From assembly GCF_021603645.1 (NCBI RefSeq), contig NZ_BQHJ01000015.1:1-64000 (forward strand): a stretch of DNA of 64,000 nucleotides, given 5' to 3'. A program made the translations under genes and the position numbers. This document shows positions 33,863 to 42,886 of the stretch, piece by piece (within the stretch, counting starts at the first letter, position 1; every line of letters begins with the position of its first letter). The notes below the pieces were generated by a model that searched no databases, was not told where the DNA came from, and saw only the letters and a list, made by a program, of their open reading frames with translations. This stretch comes from Pseudomonas pseudonitroreducens (lineage in GTDB: Bacteria; Pseudomonadota; Gammaproteobacteria; Pseudomonadales; Pseudomonadaceae).

Positions 33863-35251
33863 TCAGCGGCGATCCACCCACACGGTCTGCGCGTTGCAGA
33901 ACTCGCGCACGCCGAAGTGCGACAGCTCGCGGCCGAAGCCGCTCTTCTTCACGCCGCCAAAACCGACACGGGCATCGCTGGCGCTGTAGCCGTTGATGAA
34001 CACGCCGCCGACGTCCAGTTCGGCGGTCATCTGCCGGGCGCGGGCGAGGTCGGCGGTGAACACCGTGGCGGTCAGGCCGAAATCGCTGTCATTGGCCAGT
34101 TCCAGCGCATGCCGGGCATCCTTCGCACGGATGATCGAGGCCACCGGGCCGAACAGCTCCTCGCGGAAGGAGGTCATTGCCGGCGTCACGTCCGCCAGCA
34201 CGGTGGGCTGGTAGAAGTTGCCCACGCCGTCGACCTTGCCGCCGCCCAGCAGCAGGCTGGCGCCTTCGGCCAGGGTACGTTGCACCTGGTCGTCCAGTTC
34301 GTCACGCAGGTCGAAGCGGGCCATGGGGCCGACGTAGGTCTGCACCTGGGTCGGATCGCCCATCACCAGTTCGCGGGTGGCGGCAACGAAGCGTTCGGTG
34401 AAGGCGTCGGCGATGCTGTCCTCGATGATGAAGCGCTTGGCCGCCGCGCAGACCTGCCCGGAGTTCTGGAAGCGCCCGGCGACGGCGGCCTTGACCGCCA
34501 CATCGAGGTCGGCGTCGGCGAGCACGATGAAGGCGTCCGAGCCGCCCAGTTCCAGCACGCACTTCTTCAGCGCAGCGCCGGCCTGGGCGCCGATGGCCGA
34601 GCCGGCGCGCACGCTGCCGGTCACGGTGACGGCGGCAATGCGCTCGTCGCGGATGGCCTCGGAGACCAGGTCGTTGCCGACGTTGATCACCTCGAACACG
34701 CCCGCCGGGAAGTCTGCCTGCTGGAACGCCTGCAGCATCCGGTAGGCGCTGCCCATGACGTTCGGCGCGTGCTTGAGCACATAGGTGTTGCCCGCCAGCA
34801 GAGCCGGCACGGCGCCGCGCAGCACCTGCCAGATCGGGAAGTTCCACGGCATCACCGCGAGGATCGGGCCCAGCGGGCGGTATTCGATCCAGGCGCGCTC
34901 GTGCTCCACGCTGGTCGGCTCGGCGGTGAGCATCTGCGGGCCGTTGGCGGCGTACCAGTCGCACAGGCCGGCGCACTTTTCCACTTCGCCACGGGCCTGG
35001 GCGATGGGCTTGCCCATCTCGGCGGTGATGCTTGCGGCGAGCTCCTCGGCATTGGCGCGCAGGGCCTGGCCGAGGCGCACCAGGGCGGCGGCACGTTGCT
35101 CCAGCGGGGTGCGCCTCCAGGTCGCGTAGCCCTGTGTCGCACGGGCCAGGGACTGCTCCAGCGTGGCGGCGGTCTCGAACGCGTAGCTGTCGATCACCTC
35201 GCCGGTGGCGGGGTTGCGGGAGATCGCGTGGGTCTGCGGGGTGATGCTCAT
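33863..35251 (-). CDS. sad: Succinate-semialdehyde dehydrogenase (Sad/YneI type)
   Basis: 462 residues of the aldehyde dehydrogenase family. The Rossmann part has VTGSVRAGSAIGAQAG, the catalytic Glu lies in VLELGGSDAFIVLAD, and the nucleophile Cys in FQNSGQVCAAAKRFI. Its length and PWNFPIWQVLRGAVPALLAG match NAD-dependent Sad/YneI, which oxidises succinate semialdehyde to succinate in putrescine and GABA breakdown. The gene is divergent from a PtrR-like LysR gene, the same pairing as E. coli sad-ptrR (yneI-yneJ). Confidence 0.88.
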   Translation of the reverse strand: MSITPQTHAISRNPATGEVIDSYAFETAATLEQSLARATQGYATWRRTPLEQRAAALVRLGQALRANAEELAASITAEMGKPIAQARGEVEKCAGLCDWYAANGPQMLTAEPTSVEHERAWIEYRPLGPILAVMPWNFPIWQVLRGAVPALLAGNTYVLKHAPNVMGSAYRMLQAFQQADFPAGVFEVINVGNDLVSEAIRDERIAAVTVTGSVRAGSAIGAQAGAALKKCVLELGGSDAFIVLADADLDVAVKAAVAGRFQNSGQVCAAAKRFIIEDSIADAFTERFVAATRELVMGDPTQVQTYVGPMARFDLRDELDDQVQRTLAEGASLLLGGGKVDGVGNFYQPTVLADVTPAMTSFREELFGPVASIIRAKDARHALELANDSDFGLTATVFTADLARARQMTAELDVGGVFINGYSASDARVGFGGVKKSGFGRELSHFGVREFCNAQTVWVDRR

Positions 35252-35361
35252 GGCTCGCTCCTGGACGGTGGAATGGGAGGGGAGTGAGGCCAGTGTCGCG
35301 TTGAACCATGCTTATGAAAACTGAATAATAATGACGATTACGCTCTCGTTTGGAGAATGAA

Positions 35362-36261
35362 ATGGACCTGGTCCAGCTGGAAATCTTCTGCGCCGTGGCC
35401 GCCCACAAGAGTATTGCCGCCGCCGCCCAGGCCATGCACCGCGTGCCGTCCAACCTGACCACGCGGATCAAGCAACTGGAAGCGGACCTGGACGCCGAGC
35501 TGTTCATCCGCGAGAACAACCGCCTGCGCCTGTCGCTGGCCGGGCACGACTTCCTCGTCTATGCCACGCGCATCCTCGGCCTGGTGGACGAGGCGCGGGT
35601 GGTGGTCTCGGGCAAGGAACCCAGCGGGCGCTTCCCCATCGGTTCGCTGGAGAGCACGGCGGCGGTGCGCATCCCGCGCTTGCTGGCGCACTACCATCAG
35701 CAGTACCCCAGGGTGGAGCTGGACCTGTCCACCGGACCTTCGGGCGCGATGATCGACGGAGTGATCGCCGGCGAATTGATTGCCGCGTTCGTCGACGGGC
35801 CGATCAGGCACCCGGCGCTGGAGGGCGTGCCGGTGTTCGACGAGGACATGCTGGTGGTCGCGCCGTCGCACCATGCGCCGATCCGCCGTGGCCGCGATGC
35901 CGATGGCGAGATGATCTACGTGTTCCGCGACAACTGCTCCTACCGCCACCATTTCGAACGCTGGTTCGCCGCCGACGGCGCTGCCCCTGGGGCCATCCGC
36001 GAGCTGGAGTCCTACCACAGCATGCTCGCCTGCGTGAGCGCCGGCGGCGGCCTGGCGGTGATGCCGCGCAGCATGCTGAGCAACATGCCCGGCAGCGCCT
36101 CGGTGAGCGCCTGGCCCATGGGCGGCGACTTCGCCCGCCTGAATACCTGGCTGATCTGGCGCAGCGACTCGCGCTCGCGCTCGCTGGAACTGTTCCGCCA
36201 ACTGGTCGATGAACAGGCGGCGCTGCTCGACATGGCCGGAATCCCGGCCGCCCAGCTCTAG
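35362..36261 (+). CDS. ptrR: LysR-family regulator, PtrR (YneJ)-like
   Basis: 299 residues from the ATG at 35362 with GGAG upstream; the TTG 12 bases earlier overlaps that site. The sequence MDLVQLEIFCAVAAHKSIAA, HRVPSNLTTRIKQLEADLDA and SLESTAAVRIPRLLA closely follows E. coli PtrR, which controls the succinate-semialdehyde dehydrogenase gene sad and putrescine use. The divergent partner here is that same dehydrogenase, so conserved regulation is likely. The 110-bp intergenic region contains AT-rich sequence (TTATGAAAACTGAATAATAA) suited to a LysR site. Confidence 0.88.
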   Translation: MDLVQLEIFCAVAAHKSIAAAAQAMHRVPSNLTTRIKQLEADLDAELFIRENNRLRLSLAGHDFLVYATRILGLVDEARVVVSGKEPSGRFPIGSLESTAAVRIPRLLAHYHQQYPRVELDLSTGPSGAMIDGVIAGELIAAFVDGPIRHPALEGVPVFDEDMLVVAPSHHAPIRRGRDADGEMIYVFRDNCSYRHHFERWFAADGAAPGAIRELESYHSMLACVSAGGGLAVMPRSMLSNMPGSASVSAWPMGGDFARLNTWLIWRSDSRSRSLELFRQLVDEQAALLDMAGIPAAQL

Positions 36262-36764
36262 TGCCGGGGCTGCTGGGTGAAGGTCCGGCGGGTGTCCACC
36301 GGGCCGATGCGCTCCAGGGTCCGGCGGCCCAGCAGCAGGGGGTAGAGCATGTCCTTGCGGTCGCGCAGGGAGAACTCCTCGACCAGCATCTGCTGGCCGA
36401 TGCCCACCTGCATGGTCACCACCGGGCGGTGATCGACTCCACCCGCGCCACGCAGCCTTACCCGGCGCACCAGCGGGCGTTCGAACTCCTGGCTGAAGGG
36501 CTCGCCGGTTTCGCGGCTCCTGCCGACCATGCGAAACCTGACCCATTGCTGTGAGCCGCGGCGAAAGTAGCGAATGTCCCGCGCGTCCATGGAGGAGGTG
36601 AGGGCGCCGGTATCGAGCTTGGCCTTCAGCGCGATGGCGCCAGGGTAGATGCGGACTTCCTCGATCCAGCCGGTCACCGGGCGTTGCTCGGAGCGGGCTT
36701 TCAGCGAGGCCACGAACGTCAGGACCAGCATGGCGAGCGAGAGGGAATTCAACTCCATGGCCAT
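36258..36764 (-). CDS. Retropepsin-like 'ATP-dependent zinc protease' family protein with N-terminal membrane anchor
   Basis: 168 residues. The N-terminal hydrophobic helix (SLAMLVLTFVASLKA) could be a signal or anchor. The AKLDTGALTSSMDARDI segment is the aspartic-protease-like DTGA motif of the family annotated as putative ATP-dependent zinc protease. VTMQVGIGQQMLVEEFSLRD and LLLGRRTLERIGPVD complete the fold. Despite the family name no zinc motif is visible. Function in the envelope is inferred. Convergent with ptrR, overlapping by 4 bases. The start could be at either of two Met two codons apart. Confidence 0.8.
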   Translation of the reverse strand: MAMELNSLSLAMLVLTFVASLKARSEQRPVTGWIEEVRIYPGAIALKAKLDTGALTSSMDARDIRYFRRGSQQWVRFRMVGRSRETGEPFSQEFERPLVRRVRLRGAGGVDHRPVVTMQVGIGQQMLVEEFSLRDRKDMLYPLLLGRRTLERIGPVDTRRTFTQQPRH

Positions 36765-37006
36765 TCTCCGGAGATCGGGCGGCGGACGACTCGATAGTTG
36801 AGCCCGGAAAGTTATGGCGGCGTTAAATACTTGTCAGCGGAATGTATGGCTGGTGGCTGATAGCCATTATTGCCGACGAGTGGATGCCCTGAGGGGCGAT
36901 CGAGGGACATCGCAGCGCCTTCGCTGGTCTTTTGGGCTCCTGCACCGGCCGCTTTGCCGCAACACCCGCGCGACGCCCGTGGTGTGCCTGGCCTGGGCCA
37001 GTGGCG

Positions 37007-37780
37007 CTAGGCGCTGGCCGAGGCCTGGTAGCTGCTCGGCACCACGCCGAGGCGGCGACGGAACATGCTGGAGAAGGCGCTCGGGCTGTCGTAGCCCAGC
37101 TCCAGCGCCACCCGGGTGACCGGCTGGCCCGCCGCGAGCCGGGTGACGGCGGCCAGCAGGCAGGCCTGCTGGCGCCAGGCGCCGAAGGAGAGGCCGGTCT
37201 GCTGGCGGAACAGGCGGCTGAAGGTGCGCGTGCTGCAATGCAGCTCGGCGGCCCAGAGGTCCGCCGTGACCGCGATCTGCGGGGTGCGCAGGAACTCCCG
37301 GCACAGCTCTGCCAGGCGCGGGTGCGCCGGCAGCGGGGCGAACAGCGGCAGGCTCGGAGCCTGGCGCAGCTCATGGAGCAGCAGGCGGATCAGGTCGCCG
37401 TCGCGACCGCTTTCGTCGTGCAGTGCCGGCACTTCGACGCTGGCCAGCAGCAGCTGATGCAGCAGCGGCGAGACGCTCAGCGCCTGGCACAGCCGGGTGT
37501 CGCGCACCGGTAGCTGCGGGTCGATGTACAGGCTGCGCGTGCTGACCCCGCGCATCAGCACCCGGTGCTGCTTGCCGGCGGGAATCCACACGCCGCTGTA
37601 GGGCGGGATCACCCAGGCGCCGTCCTCGGTTTCAACCTCCATCAGTCCGCTCATGCCGTAGAGGAACTGCGCGCGACGGTGGGAGTGGGGCTTGAGCAAG
37701 GTGCCGAGCGGATAGTCGGTGCCGATGGCCAGCACGGCGCGGTCGACGTCATCGACGCTGGCGAGGGGAATGTTGAGCAT
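37007..37780 (-). CDS. AraC-family transcriptional regulator with N-terminal cupin
   Basis: 257 residues from the ATG at 37780. A cupin-like ligand domain (LLKPHSHRRAQFLYGMSGLM, IPPYSGVWIPAGKQHRVLM) is followed by a double helix-turn-helix at about 155-255 (LWAAELHCSTRTFSRLFRQQ, ALELGYDSPSAFSSMFRRRL). This subgroup often controls efflux or oxidative-stress genes. A frame extending to 37837 lacks a ribosome site. No obvious adjacent target; the VOC gene is divergent 143 bases away. Confidence 0.9.
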   Translation of the reverse strand: MLNIPLASVDDVDRAVLAIGTDYPLGTLLKPHSHRRAQFLYGMSGLMEVETEDGAWVIPPYSGVWIPAGKQHRVLMRGVSTRSLYIDPQLPVRDTRLCQALSVSPLLHQLLLASVEVPALHDESGRDGDLIRLLLHELRQAPSLPLFAPLPAHPRLAELCREFLRTPQIAVTADLWAAELHCSTRTFSRLFRQQTGLSFGAWRQQACLLAAVTRLAAGQPVTRVALELGYDSPSAFSSMFRRRLGVVPSSYQASASA

Positions 37781-37922
37781 GGCGGCGGATCTGGCTGGTT
37801 CGCGATGATTATTCTTCAATCGGCTTGAATTGGCCAATTGCCCGAGGTCGACCGGGGCGACCTGCGTTGCGCAAAGGAAATTGCCGTAGGATCAGCCGGA
37901 CACGACTTGCCAGGAGGCGACT

Positions 37923-38276
37923 ATGGGTATCCGAGGAAACGACCGTCAGATCGACAACATCGAGTTCAACGTCAGCGACATCGCGCGCAGCAAGGCCTTC
38001 TACGGCAGCGCCTTCGGCTGGCGTTTCACCGACTACGGCCCCACCTACAGCGAATTCAGCGACGGGCGCCTCACCGGTGGCTTCACCACGGGCGAGCCGG
38101 TACGTCCCGGCGGCCCGCTGGTGATCCTCTACGCCGAAGACCTGGAACAGACCCAGGCGCGCCTGGAGGCTGCCGGCGCCAGTATCAGCCGCGCGACCTT
38201 CGCCTTCCCCGGCGGCCGGCGCTTCCACTTCATCGATCTGGACGGCTACGAGCTGGCGGTGTGGTCGGCGGACTGA
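37923..38276 (+). CDS. VOC-superfamily (glyoxalase/bleomycin-resistance-like) protein
   Basis: 117 residues, one VOC module pair. The opening DNIEFNVSDIARSKAFYGSA and closing PGGRRFHFIDLDGYELAVWS are typical, the latter with the metal-binding glutamate position. AGGAGG 5 bases ahead supports the ATG. Such proteins range from glyoxalases to antibiotic-binding proteins; the substrate is unknown. Its end overlaps the convergent LysR gene by 31 bases. Confidence 0.85.
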   Translation: MGIRGNDRQIDNIEFNVSDIARSKAFYGSAFGWRFTDYGPTYSEFSDGRLTGGFTTGEPVRPGGPLVILYAEDLEQTQARLEAAGASISRATFAFPGGRRFHFIDLDGYELAVWSAD

Positions 38277-39136
38277 GCCCGGACCTGCTCGATGTAGCGC
38301 CGCACCAGCGGCGACTTCTCGAAGCGTCGGTGCAGCAGCGACAGCCAGGAGCGCGGCGCGCAGTCGGCCAGTGGGCGGTAGTTCACCTGTGGCAGCTGTA
38401 CCCGGCGTACCACCGACTCCGGCACGATGGCGATGCCCCGGCCAAGGGATACCAGCGCGATCACCGCGACCAGGCTGCCCGGCTGCTGGCCCAGGCGCGG
38501 GGAAAAGCCGCCGGCGCTGGCCACTTCCAGGGTGCCGGAAATCTGCTCGGGGAGGATGAAGGTTTCCTCGCTCAGCCGTGCGGCGCGAATCTCCGGCAGC
38601 TCGTTGAGGCGCGAGGCAGCGGGCAGGGCGAGGACGAAGCCTTCCTCCTGCAGCGCGATGGCTTGCAGTTCTTCCGGCAGGTTCATCGGTGAACGCACGT
38701 AGGCGAGGTCGAGCGCGCCGTCGCGCACCTGCGCCGGCAGTTGCGCCATGGGCGCTTCGCTGATGTCCAGATCCACGGCCGGCAGGGCGCGGGTGAACTG
38801 CTCGACATGCTGTTGCAGCACGCCGGAATAGGCCGCCGAGGCCACGTAGCCCAGGCGCAGATGCCCGGTTTCGCCCCGGGCGGCGCGCTGCGCACCCAGT
38901 TGCGCCGCATCGAACTGGCGCACCGCCAGTTCGGCTTCGCTCAGCAGGGCTTCACCGGCGGCAGTCAGGCGCACCTCGCGTTGGCTGCGCTGGAACAGCA
39001 GCACGCCCAGTTCCTTCTCCATGTCCTGGATCTGTCGGCTCAGGGTCGGCGGGGCGATGCCCAGTTGCTCGGCCGCGCGGGTGAAGTGGCCGTGGCGGGC
39101 GACGCTGAGGAAGTAGCGGAAATGACGGATTTCCAT
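38246..39136 (-). CDS. LysR-family regulator
   Basis: 296 residues. MEIRHFRYFLSVARHGHFTR and LGIAPPTLSRQIQDMEKELG mark the CynR/CatR-like winged helix. The effector domain includes HLRLGYVASAAYSGVLQQHV. Codon-16 ATG at 39136 chosen because the longer frame adds residues unlike the family. It is divergent from the MFS exporter at 39278, 141 bases away, and probably controls it. Confidence 0.9.
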   Translation of the reverse strand: MEIRHFRYFLSVARHGHFTRAAEQLGIAPPTLSRQIQDMEKELGVLLFQRSQREVRLTAAGEALLSEAELAVRQFDAAQLGAQRAARGETGHLRLGYVASAAYSGVLQQHVEQFTRALPAVDLDISEAPMAQLPAQVRDGALDLAYVRSPMNLPEELQAIALQEEGFVLALPAASRLNELPEIRAARLSEETFILPEQISGTLEVASAGGFSPRLGQQPGSLVAVIALVSLGRGIAIVPESVVRRVQLPQVNYRPLADCAPRSWLSLLHRRFEKSPLVRRYIEQVRAQSADHTASS

Positions 39137-39277
39137 GTTCGTTAGTCGCAGGCTAATGACGAAGGCCGCCGTGGCTAACAAGCCCGGCGCGCGCGGGCGT
39201 TACCGTGGGGGCAACACTACAAGGCTGGCGCGGCGAGGACAAAACCCGACGTGTCGGCCCGCGCTGGAAGCCCTGCC

Positions 39278-40825
39278 ATGTCCGACCCTGCCAATCGCCC
39301 GCGAGCCTCTGCCCGCTTCACCCTGCTGACCGCCTCGGCGGTATGCGCGCTGATCATCCTCGACACCAATATCGTCGCTGTTTCGTTGCCGAGCATCGCC
39401 CGCGACCTGTCCGGCTCCTTCGCCGACATCGAGTGGGTGGTCAGCGCCTACCTGCTGGCTTTCGCCGCCTGCCTGCTGCCCGCCGGCAGCCTGGCCGACC
39501 GCTTCGGCCGGCGGCGCATGCTGCTGCTCGGGCTGGTGCTGTTCGGCGCGGCCTCACTGGCTTGCGGGGCGGCGCCGAGCCTGTTGTTCCTGGACATTGC
39601 CCGTGCGGCCAAGGGCGTCGGTGCGGCGCTGCTGCTGACCTCGGCGCTGGCCGCCATCGGCCACCGCTTCCACGAGCCCGAAGAGCGCCTGCGCGCCTGG
39701 GCCTTCTGGGGCGCGTGCATGGGCGCCACCATCACCTTCGCGCCGCTGCTGGGCGGGGTGATCTCCGCGACGCTGGGCTGGCGCTGGATCTTCTACCTGA
39801 ACCTGCCGCTGGTGGTGTTGCTGGGCGCCATGGTGCTGCGCAGCATCGAGGAATCCCGCGACAGTGCCGCCGCGCGCCTCGACCCGCTCGGTAGCCTGAC
39901 CTTCGCCGGTGGCCTGGGTTACCTGATCTGGGCGCTGATCGACGCTAACCGCGTCGGCTGGGACAGTCCGCCGACCCTCGCGCGCCTGCTGCTCAGCGGC
40001 GGCCTGCTGGGCCTCTTCGTGATGGTGGAGCGCAGCCAGGCGCGGCCGATGGTCGACCTGCGGCTGATGCGCAGCGGGCGCTTCATCGGCGCCTTGCTCG
40101 GCATGTTCGCCTACGCCGCCTGCGCCCAGGTGATGATGACGCTGCTGCCGCTGTACCTGCAGAACGGCCTGCAACTGTCCGCGGTGGCGGCGGGTGCGGG
40201 GATGCTGCCCTTCGCCCTGGCGATGTTGCTGACGCCGCGCTGGGGCATGCGCCTGAGCGCGCGCTTCAGCCCGGCTCAGGTCTTTGCAGCCGGCCTGGTA
40301 CTGGTGGGCATGGGCAATCTGCTCTGCGCGCTGGCAGCCGGGCAGGGTGGTTACCTGGCCTTCGCCCTGGCCAGCCTGGTACTGGGTGCCGGAGCGGGGC
40401 TGCTCAATGGCGATACGCAGAAGAACATCATGGCCTGCGTACCCCGCGAGCGTACCGGCATGGCCTCGGGCCTGAGCACCACCACGCGCTTCGCTGCCAT
40501 CGTGCTGGCCATCGGCATTCTCGGCGGCATCCTGTCTGCCCGCAGCGCGCAATTGCTGCGTGATGCACTGGCAAAGGTTGCGCCCGCGCAACTGGACAAG
40601 GCTGCCGAGATGGCGACCCGTGCAGCGGCTGGCGACTTCAATGCCGCGCTTGCGGTGGTGGACCCGGCACTACGCGATGTACTCGCGCCTGCTGTGCGCC
40701 AGGCCTTCATCGGTGGGTTCGAGAGTGTGCTGCTGGTGGCGGGCATCGGTGCCCTGGTGTTCGCCGTGCTGGTGGGCACGCTGCTCGATCGGCCGATGCC
40801 GGTCCACGAGCCGGTGCCAGCCTGA
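39278..40825 (+). CDS. Multidrug MFS exporter, DHA2 (EmrB/QacA) type
   Basis: 515 residues with 14 predicted membrane helices. Motif D1-like LDTNIVAVSLPSIARDL is in helix 1, motif A GSLADRFGRRRMLLLG between helices 2 and 3, and motif C GACMGATITFAPLLGGVISA in helix 5. These mark proton-driven drug exporters of the 14-helix group. No membrane-fusion partner gene is adjacent, so it probably works alone in the inner membrane. The ATG at 39278 was preferred to a GTG at 39251. Divergent from a LysR gene. Confidence 0.9.
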   Translation: MSDPANRPRASARFTLLTASAVCALIILDTNIVAVSLPSIARDLSGSFADIEWVVSAYLLAFAACLLPAGSLADRFGRRRMLLLGLVLFGAASLACGAAPSLLFLDIARAAKGVGAALLLTSALAAIGHRFHEPEERLRAWAFWGACMGATITFAPLLGGVISATLGWRWIFYLNLPLVVLLGAMVLRSIEESRDSAAARLDPLGSLTFAGGLGYLIWALIDANRVGWDSPPTLARLLLSGGLLGLFVMVERSQARPMVDLRLMRSGRFIGALLGMFAYAACAQVMMTLLPLYLQNGLQLSAVAAGAGMLPFALAMLLTPRWGMRLSARFSPAQVFAAGLVLVGMGNLLCALAAGQGGYLAFALASLVLGAGAGLLNGDTQKNIMACVPRERTGMASGLSTTTRFAAIVLAIGILGGILSARSAQLLRDALAKVAPAQLDKAAEMATRAAAGDFNAALAVVDPALRDVLAPAVRQAFIGGFESVLLVAGIGALVFAVLVGTLLDRPMPVHEPVPA

Positions 40826-40977
40826 AACGGCCGTTTGTCCGCTACCCGGTGGCAGGGCGGGGGTTGCCGGAACTGTCATTCGCCCGGCCGGGTCAGCAAT
40901 CAGGGAGAGGGCGCGTTGTGCGCCTCGTCGCTGCCATCCAGCGCTGACGGGCCGGCCAAGGCCAGGGGGAGAACCGC

Positions 40978-41229
40978 ATGCAGCAGTCAGTCGAGCCGGA
41001 GTTCATGGCTCCCAGTGAGTACCTGACTTCCAGAGGCATCGCCGTGCTGATGTCGCCGCGTTACATCGCCCCCGGCAAAGTGGCTGAGGTGCTGTTGTCG
41101 CTGGCCAAGGTGCCGGCCGGCGTGTCGCCGCTGGACGTGGTGGTCGGCCCGTGGGAAACCCACGAAGAGGCGTTCCAGGCGTCCCACGACGCGGCCGAGC
41201 GCTGGGTCCGGCACCTCGAAGGCGCCTGA
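40978..41229 (+). CDS. Small conserved-looking protein, function unknown
   Basis: 83 residues with GGGGGAG 6 bases ahead of the ATG. The sequence has SEYLTSRGIAVLMSPRYIAP and ends in ASHDAAERWVRHLEGA. No membrane segment or known motif. Third-position GC is as in its neighbours. It sits after the exporter with a 152-bp gap and is convergent with the acetyltransferase gene. Confidence 0.65.
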   Translation: MQQSVEPEFMAPSEYLTSRGIAVLMSPRYIAPGKVAEVLLSLAKVPAGVSPLDVVVGPWETHEEAFQASHDAAERWVRHLEGA

Positions 41230-41246
41230 TCGTCGGGCCGAAGTCT

Positions 41247-41828
41247 TCAGCAATAGCGCTGGCGGTCGGCCTCGGTGATCGGGCGGATGACCCGTGCCGG
41301 ATTGCCCGCTGCCAGCACGCCTTCGGGGATGTCGCGAGTCACCACGGCGCCGGCGCCGATCACGCTGTTCGCGCCGATGCTCACACCGGGCAGGATGTTC
41401 ACCCCCGCGCCGATCCACACGTTGTCGCCGATGCTCACCGGGTGCGCGTACTCCAGGCCCTGGTTTCGCCGCTCGGCATCCAGCGGGTGGCCGGCGGTGT
41501 AGATGCCGACGTTGGGCGCGATGAACACGTCATTGCCAATGCTGACCTTCGCGCCATCGAGGATCACCAGGTTGACGTTGGCGTAGAAGCGCGCGCCGAT
41601 TTCGATGTTGAAGCCGTAGTCGCAGTGCAGCGGGCCTTCGATGACGAAACCCTCGCCAATGCTGCCAAACAGCCCTGTGAGAATCGCCTCGCGGCGCGCC
41701 CGGTCGTCCGGGTGGCTGTGGTTGAACTCGAAGAGTCTCGCCTTGGCCTCGGCGCGCTGGCGCAGCACCTGCGGGTCGTGATTGGCGTCGTAGAGCAGCC
41801 CGGCGGCAGCTTTTTCCAGCTCGTTCAT
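41247..41828 (-). CDS. Maltose/galactoside O-acetyltransferase-like hexapeptide enzyme
   Basis: 193 residues. An N-terminal helical domain (MNELEKAAAGLLYDANHDPQ) and left-handed beta-helix repeats (VSIGDNVWIGAGVNILPGVS, IGANSVIGAGAVVTRDIPEG) are those of the Maa/LacA/NodL family. The catalytic His lies in IYTAGHPLD. It transfers acetyl from acetyl-CoA to sugars. The ATG at 41828 matches the family start; the frame upstream is non-coding. Divergent from the RpiR regulator. Confidence 0.92.
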   Translation of the reverse strand: MNELEKAAAGLLYDANHDPQVLRQRAEAKARLFEFNHSHPDDRARREAILTGLFGSIGEGFVIEGPLHCDYGFNIEIGARFYANVNLVILDGAKVSIGNDVFIAPNVGIYTAGHPLDAERRNQGLEYAHPVSIGDNVWIGAGVNILPGVSIGANSVIGAGAVVTRDIPEGVLAAGNPARVIRPITEADRQRYC

Positions 41829-41945
41829 CTGGGTTGATTCCTGGCGGCCTGGAAGGTCTTCGACGCGTAGCGAGTGCGCCGGTTCCCAAGGTGATAAATG
41901 CCACGCGGGCCTCTGCGTCGGCAGGTCAAAGGTGTGCGTCGCTGG

Positions 41946-41965
41946 TTTGTAGTGAATGCTACAAA
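41946..41965. promoter_or_regulatory. Inverted repeat upstream of the RpiR regulator
   Basis: TTTGTAG-TGAATG-CTACAAA has 7-bp perfect arms. It lies 64 bases ahead of the RpiR ATG (42029) and 118 bases ahead of the acetyltransferase start. Candidate RpiR operator. The whole 41940-42010 stretch is AT-rich and promoter-like. Confidence 0.5.
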
Positions 41966-42028
41966 AAATACGTATTGAAAGTTTCTGAAGCGCATTATAC
42001 AAATATTGTCACAACAAGAGGCGCACGC

Positions 42029-42886
42029 ATGCTCACACTCAAGGATCGCCTGAACACCCCGGAAGTCGAGCTCACCAAGGCCGAGCGCAAAGTCCTCCGC
42101 GCCTTGCTCGACGACTACCCGCGCAGCGGCCTCGGGCCGATGTCGCGCCTTGCGCGCCAGGCCGGCGTCAGCGATCCGAGCATCCTGCGCCTGGTGAAGA
42201 AACTCGGCTTCAGCGGCTACAGCGACTTCCAGAATGCCCTGATGGCCGAGGTGGATGACCGCCTGCGGTCGCCGCGCACCCTGCTCGCCGGGCGCCGCGA
42301 AGGCATGAGCCGCGACGACGTCTGGTCGAATTACCTGAGCGATTCCAGCGAAGGCATCCAGCGCACCCTGGCGCTGACCCAGGCCGACGACGTCCGCCTG
42401 CTCGGCGACTGGCTGCTCGACCCCAAGCTGCGCGTGCTTTGCCACGGCGGCCGTTTCAGCCGCTTCCTCGCCGGTTACTTGGTGGCGCACCTGCGCATGC
42501 TGCGCAGCGGCTGCCTGCTGCTGGACGACGGCGCCGCGCTGCCCGACCAGTTGGGCGACATCGACCGCCAGACGCTGGTGGTGGTGTTCGACTACCGCCG
42601 CTACCAGGCCCAGGCGCTGGGCGTGACCCGCGCGGCCAAGGCCCGTGGCGCACGGGTAGTACTGTTCACCGACATCTACGACTCGCCGCTGCGCGAGTTC
42701 GCCGACCTGATCATCAGCGCCCCGGTGGAGTCCCCATCGCCCTTCGACACCCTGGTGCCGACCATGGCCCAGGTCGAGGCGCTGATCGCCAGCCTGGTAG
42801 CGCGCATGGACGGCCAGCTCGACGAACGCCTGGAAGGCATCGACCACCTGAGAGCTGCTTTCGGCAGCCACATCCTCGAGGAATGA
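42029..42886 (+). CDS. RpiR-family transcriptional regulator
   Basis: 285 residues. The N-terminal helix-turn-helix (LTKAERKVLRALLDDYPRSG, ARQAGVSDPSILRLVKKLGF) precedes a SIS sugar-phosphate-isomerase-like domain at about 120-260 (LRVLCHGGRFSRFLAGYLVA, LVVVFDYRRYQAQALGVTRA). It is the first gene of a tight four-gene unit and likely regulates it. The stop overlaps the ATG of the next gene (ATGA). The order matches my memory of PA5506-PA5510 in P. aeruginosa. Confidence 0.9.
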   Translation: MLTLKDRLNTPEVELTKAERKVLRALLDDYPRSGLGPMSRLARQAGVSDPSILRLVKKLGFSGYSDFQNALMAEVDDRLRSPRTLLAGRREGMSRDDVWSNYLSDSSEGIQRTLALTQADDVRLLGDWLLDPKLRVLCHGGRFSRFLAGYLVAHLRMLRSGCLLLDDGAALPDQLGDIDRQTLVVVFDYRRYQAQALGVTRAAKARGARVVLFTDIYDSPLREFADLIISAPVESPSPFDTLVPTMAQVEALIASLVARMDGQLDERLEGIDHLRAAFGSHILEE

